5,998 nt of DNA from Lachnospiraceae bacterium UBA3863 (GTDB lineage: Bacteria > Bacillota > Clostridia > Lachnospirales > Lachnospiraceae), in contig DGGX01000079.1 of NCBI GenBank assembly GCA_002392385.1, positions 1-5,998 on the forward strand, written 5' to 3'. This document shows, piece after piece, positions 5,450 to 5,998 of the stretch. Made by a program: the position numbers and the translations under genes. The notes under the pieces were generated by a model. The model had not been told where the DNA came from. It ran no database searches and saw only the letters and a program-made list of their open reading frames with translations. Position 1 is the first letter of the stretch. Every line of letters starts with the position of its first letter.

Positions 5450-5998
<549 letters not shown>

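Overview
The window looks like chromosomal core sequence from a GC-rich anaerobic Firmicute, most likely a Lachnospiraceae-like Clostridium relative. Reasons: the MecA adaptor with the short clostridial architecture, a pyruvate:ferredoxin oxidoreductase, strong AGGAGG ribosome binding sites, a sua5-rpiB-upp gene order known from Firmicutes, and family-level resemblance of the predicted proteins. The species cannot be named from this sequence.

Positions 1-3730 (minus strand) hold one probable operon, read from right to left: a membrane-anchored GH18 glycosyl hydrolase with an SH3-like domain (3730-2042), the tRNA threonylcarbamoyladenosine synthase Sua5/TsaC (2017-929), ribose-5-phosphate isomerase B (868-440) and the first half of uracil phosphoribosyltransferase upp (311, running off the left edge). 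Spacings are 24, 60 and about 128 bases. The last gap contains a hairpin that could tune upp expression. An extended -10 promoter at 3784-3812 can drive the unit, and its predicted start point argues that the GH18 protein begins at the ATG at 3730, not at the one at 3772. The last three genes link nucleotide and pentose metabolism (UMP salvage, ribose-5-phosphate supply) with an essential tRNA modification. The GH18 gene sits in front of them without an obvious functional link.

Positions 3773-4436 form an unusually long (about 0.65 kb), GC-rich, divergent intergenic region with no convincing protein gene. It is full of inverted repeats, including two perfect 9-bp stems and a 38-bp near-palindrome at 4359-4396 built from four GAAACA boxes spaced one helical turn apart. 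This is the least explained part of the window: candidate structured RNA, operator array or decayed gene.

Positions 4437-5330 (plus strand) are a self-contained transcription unit: a sigma-A type promoter, a TTG-started mecA-family adaptor gene and a textbook intrinsic terminator. Positions 5331-5998 carry an 11-bp imperfect inverted repeat, an extended -10 promoter, a leader of about 75 bases and the first 172 codons of pyruvate:ferredoxin (flavodoxin) oxidoreductase, the central pyruvate-oxidising enzyme of fermentative anaerobes. No mobile element, CRISPR array, tRNA or rRNA was seen.
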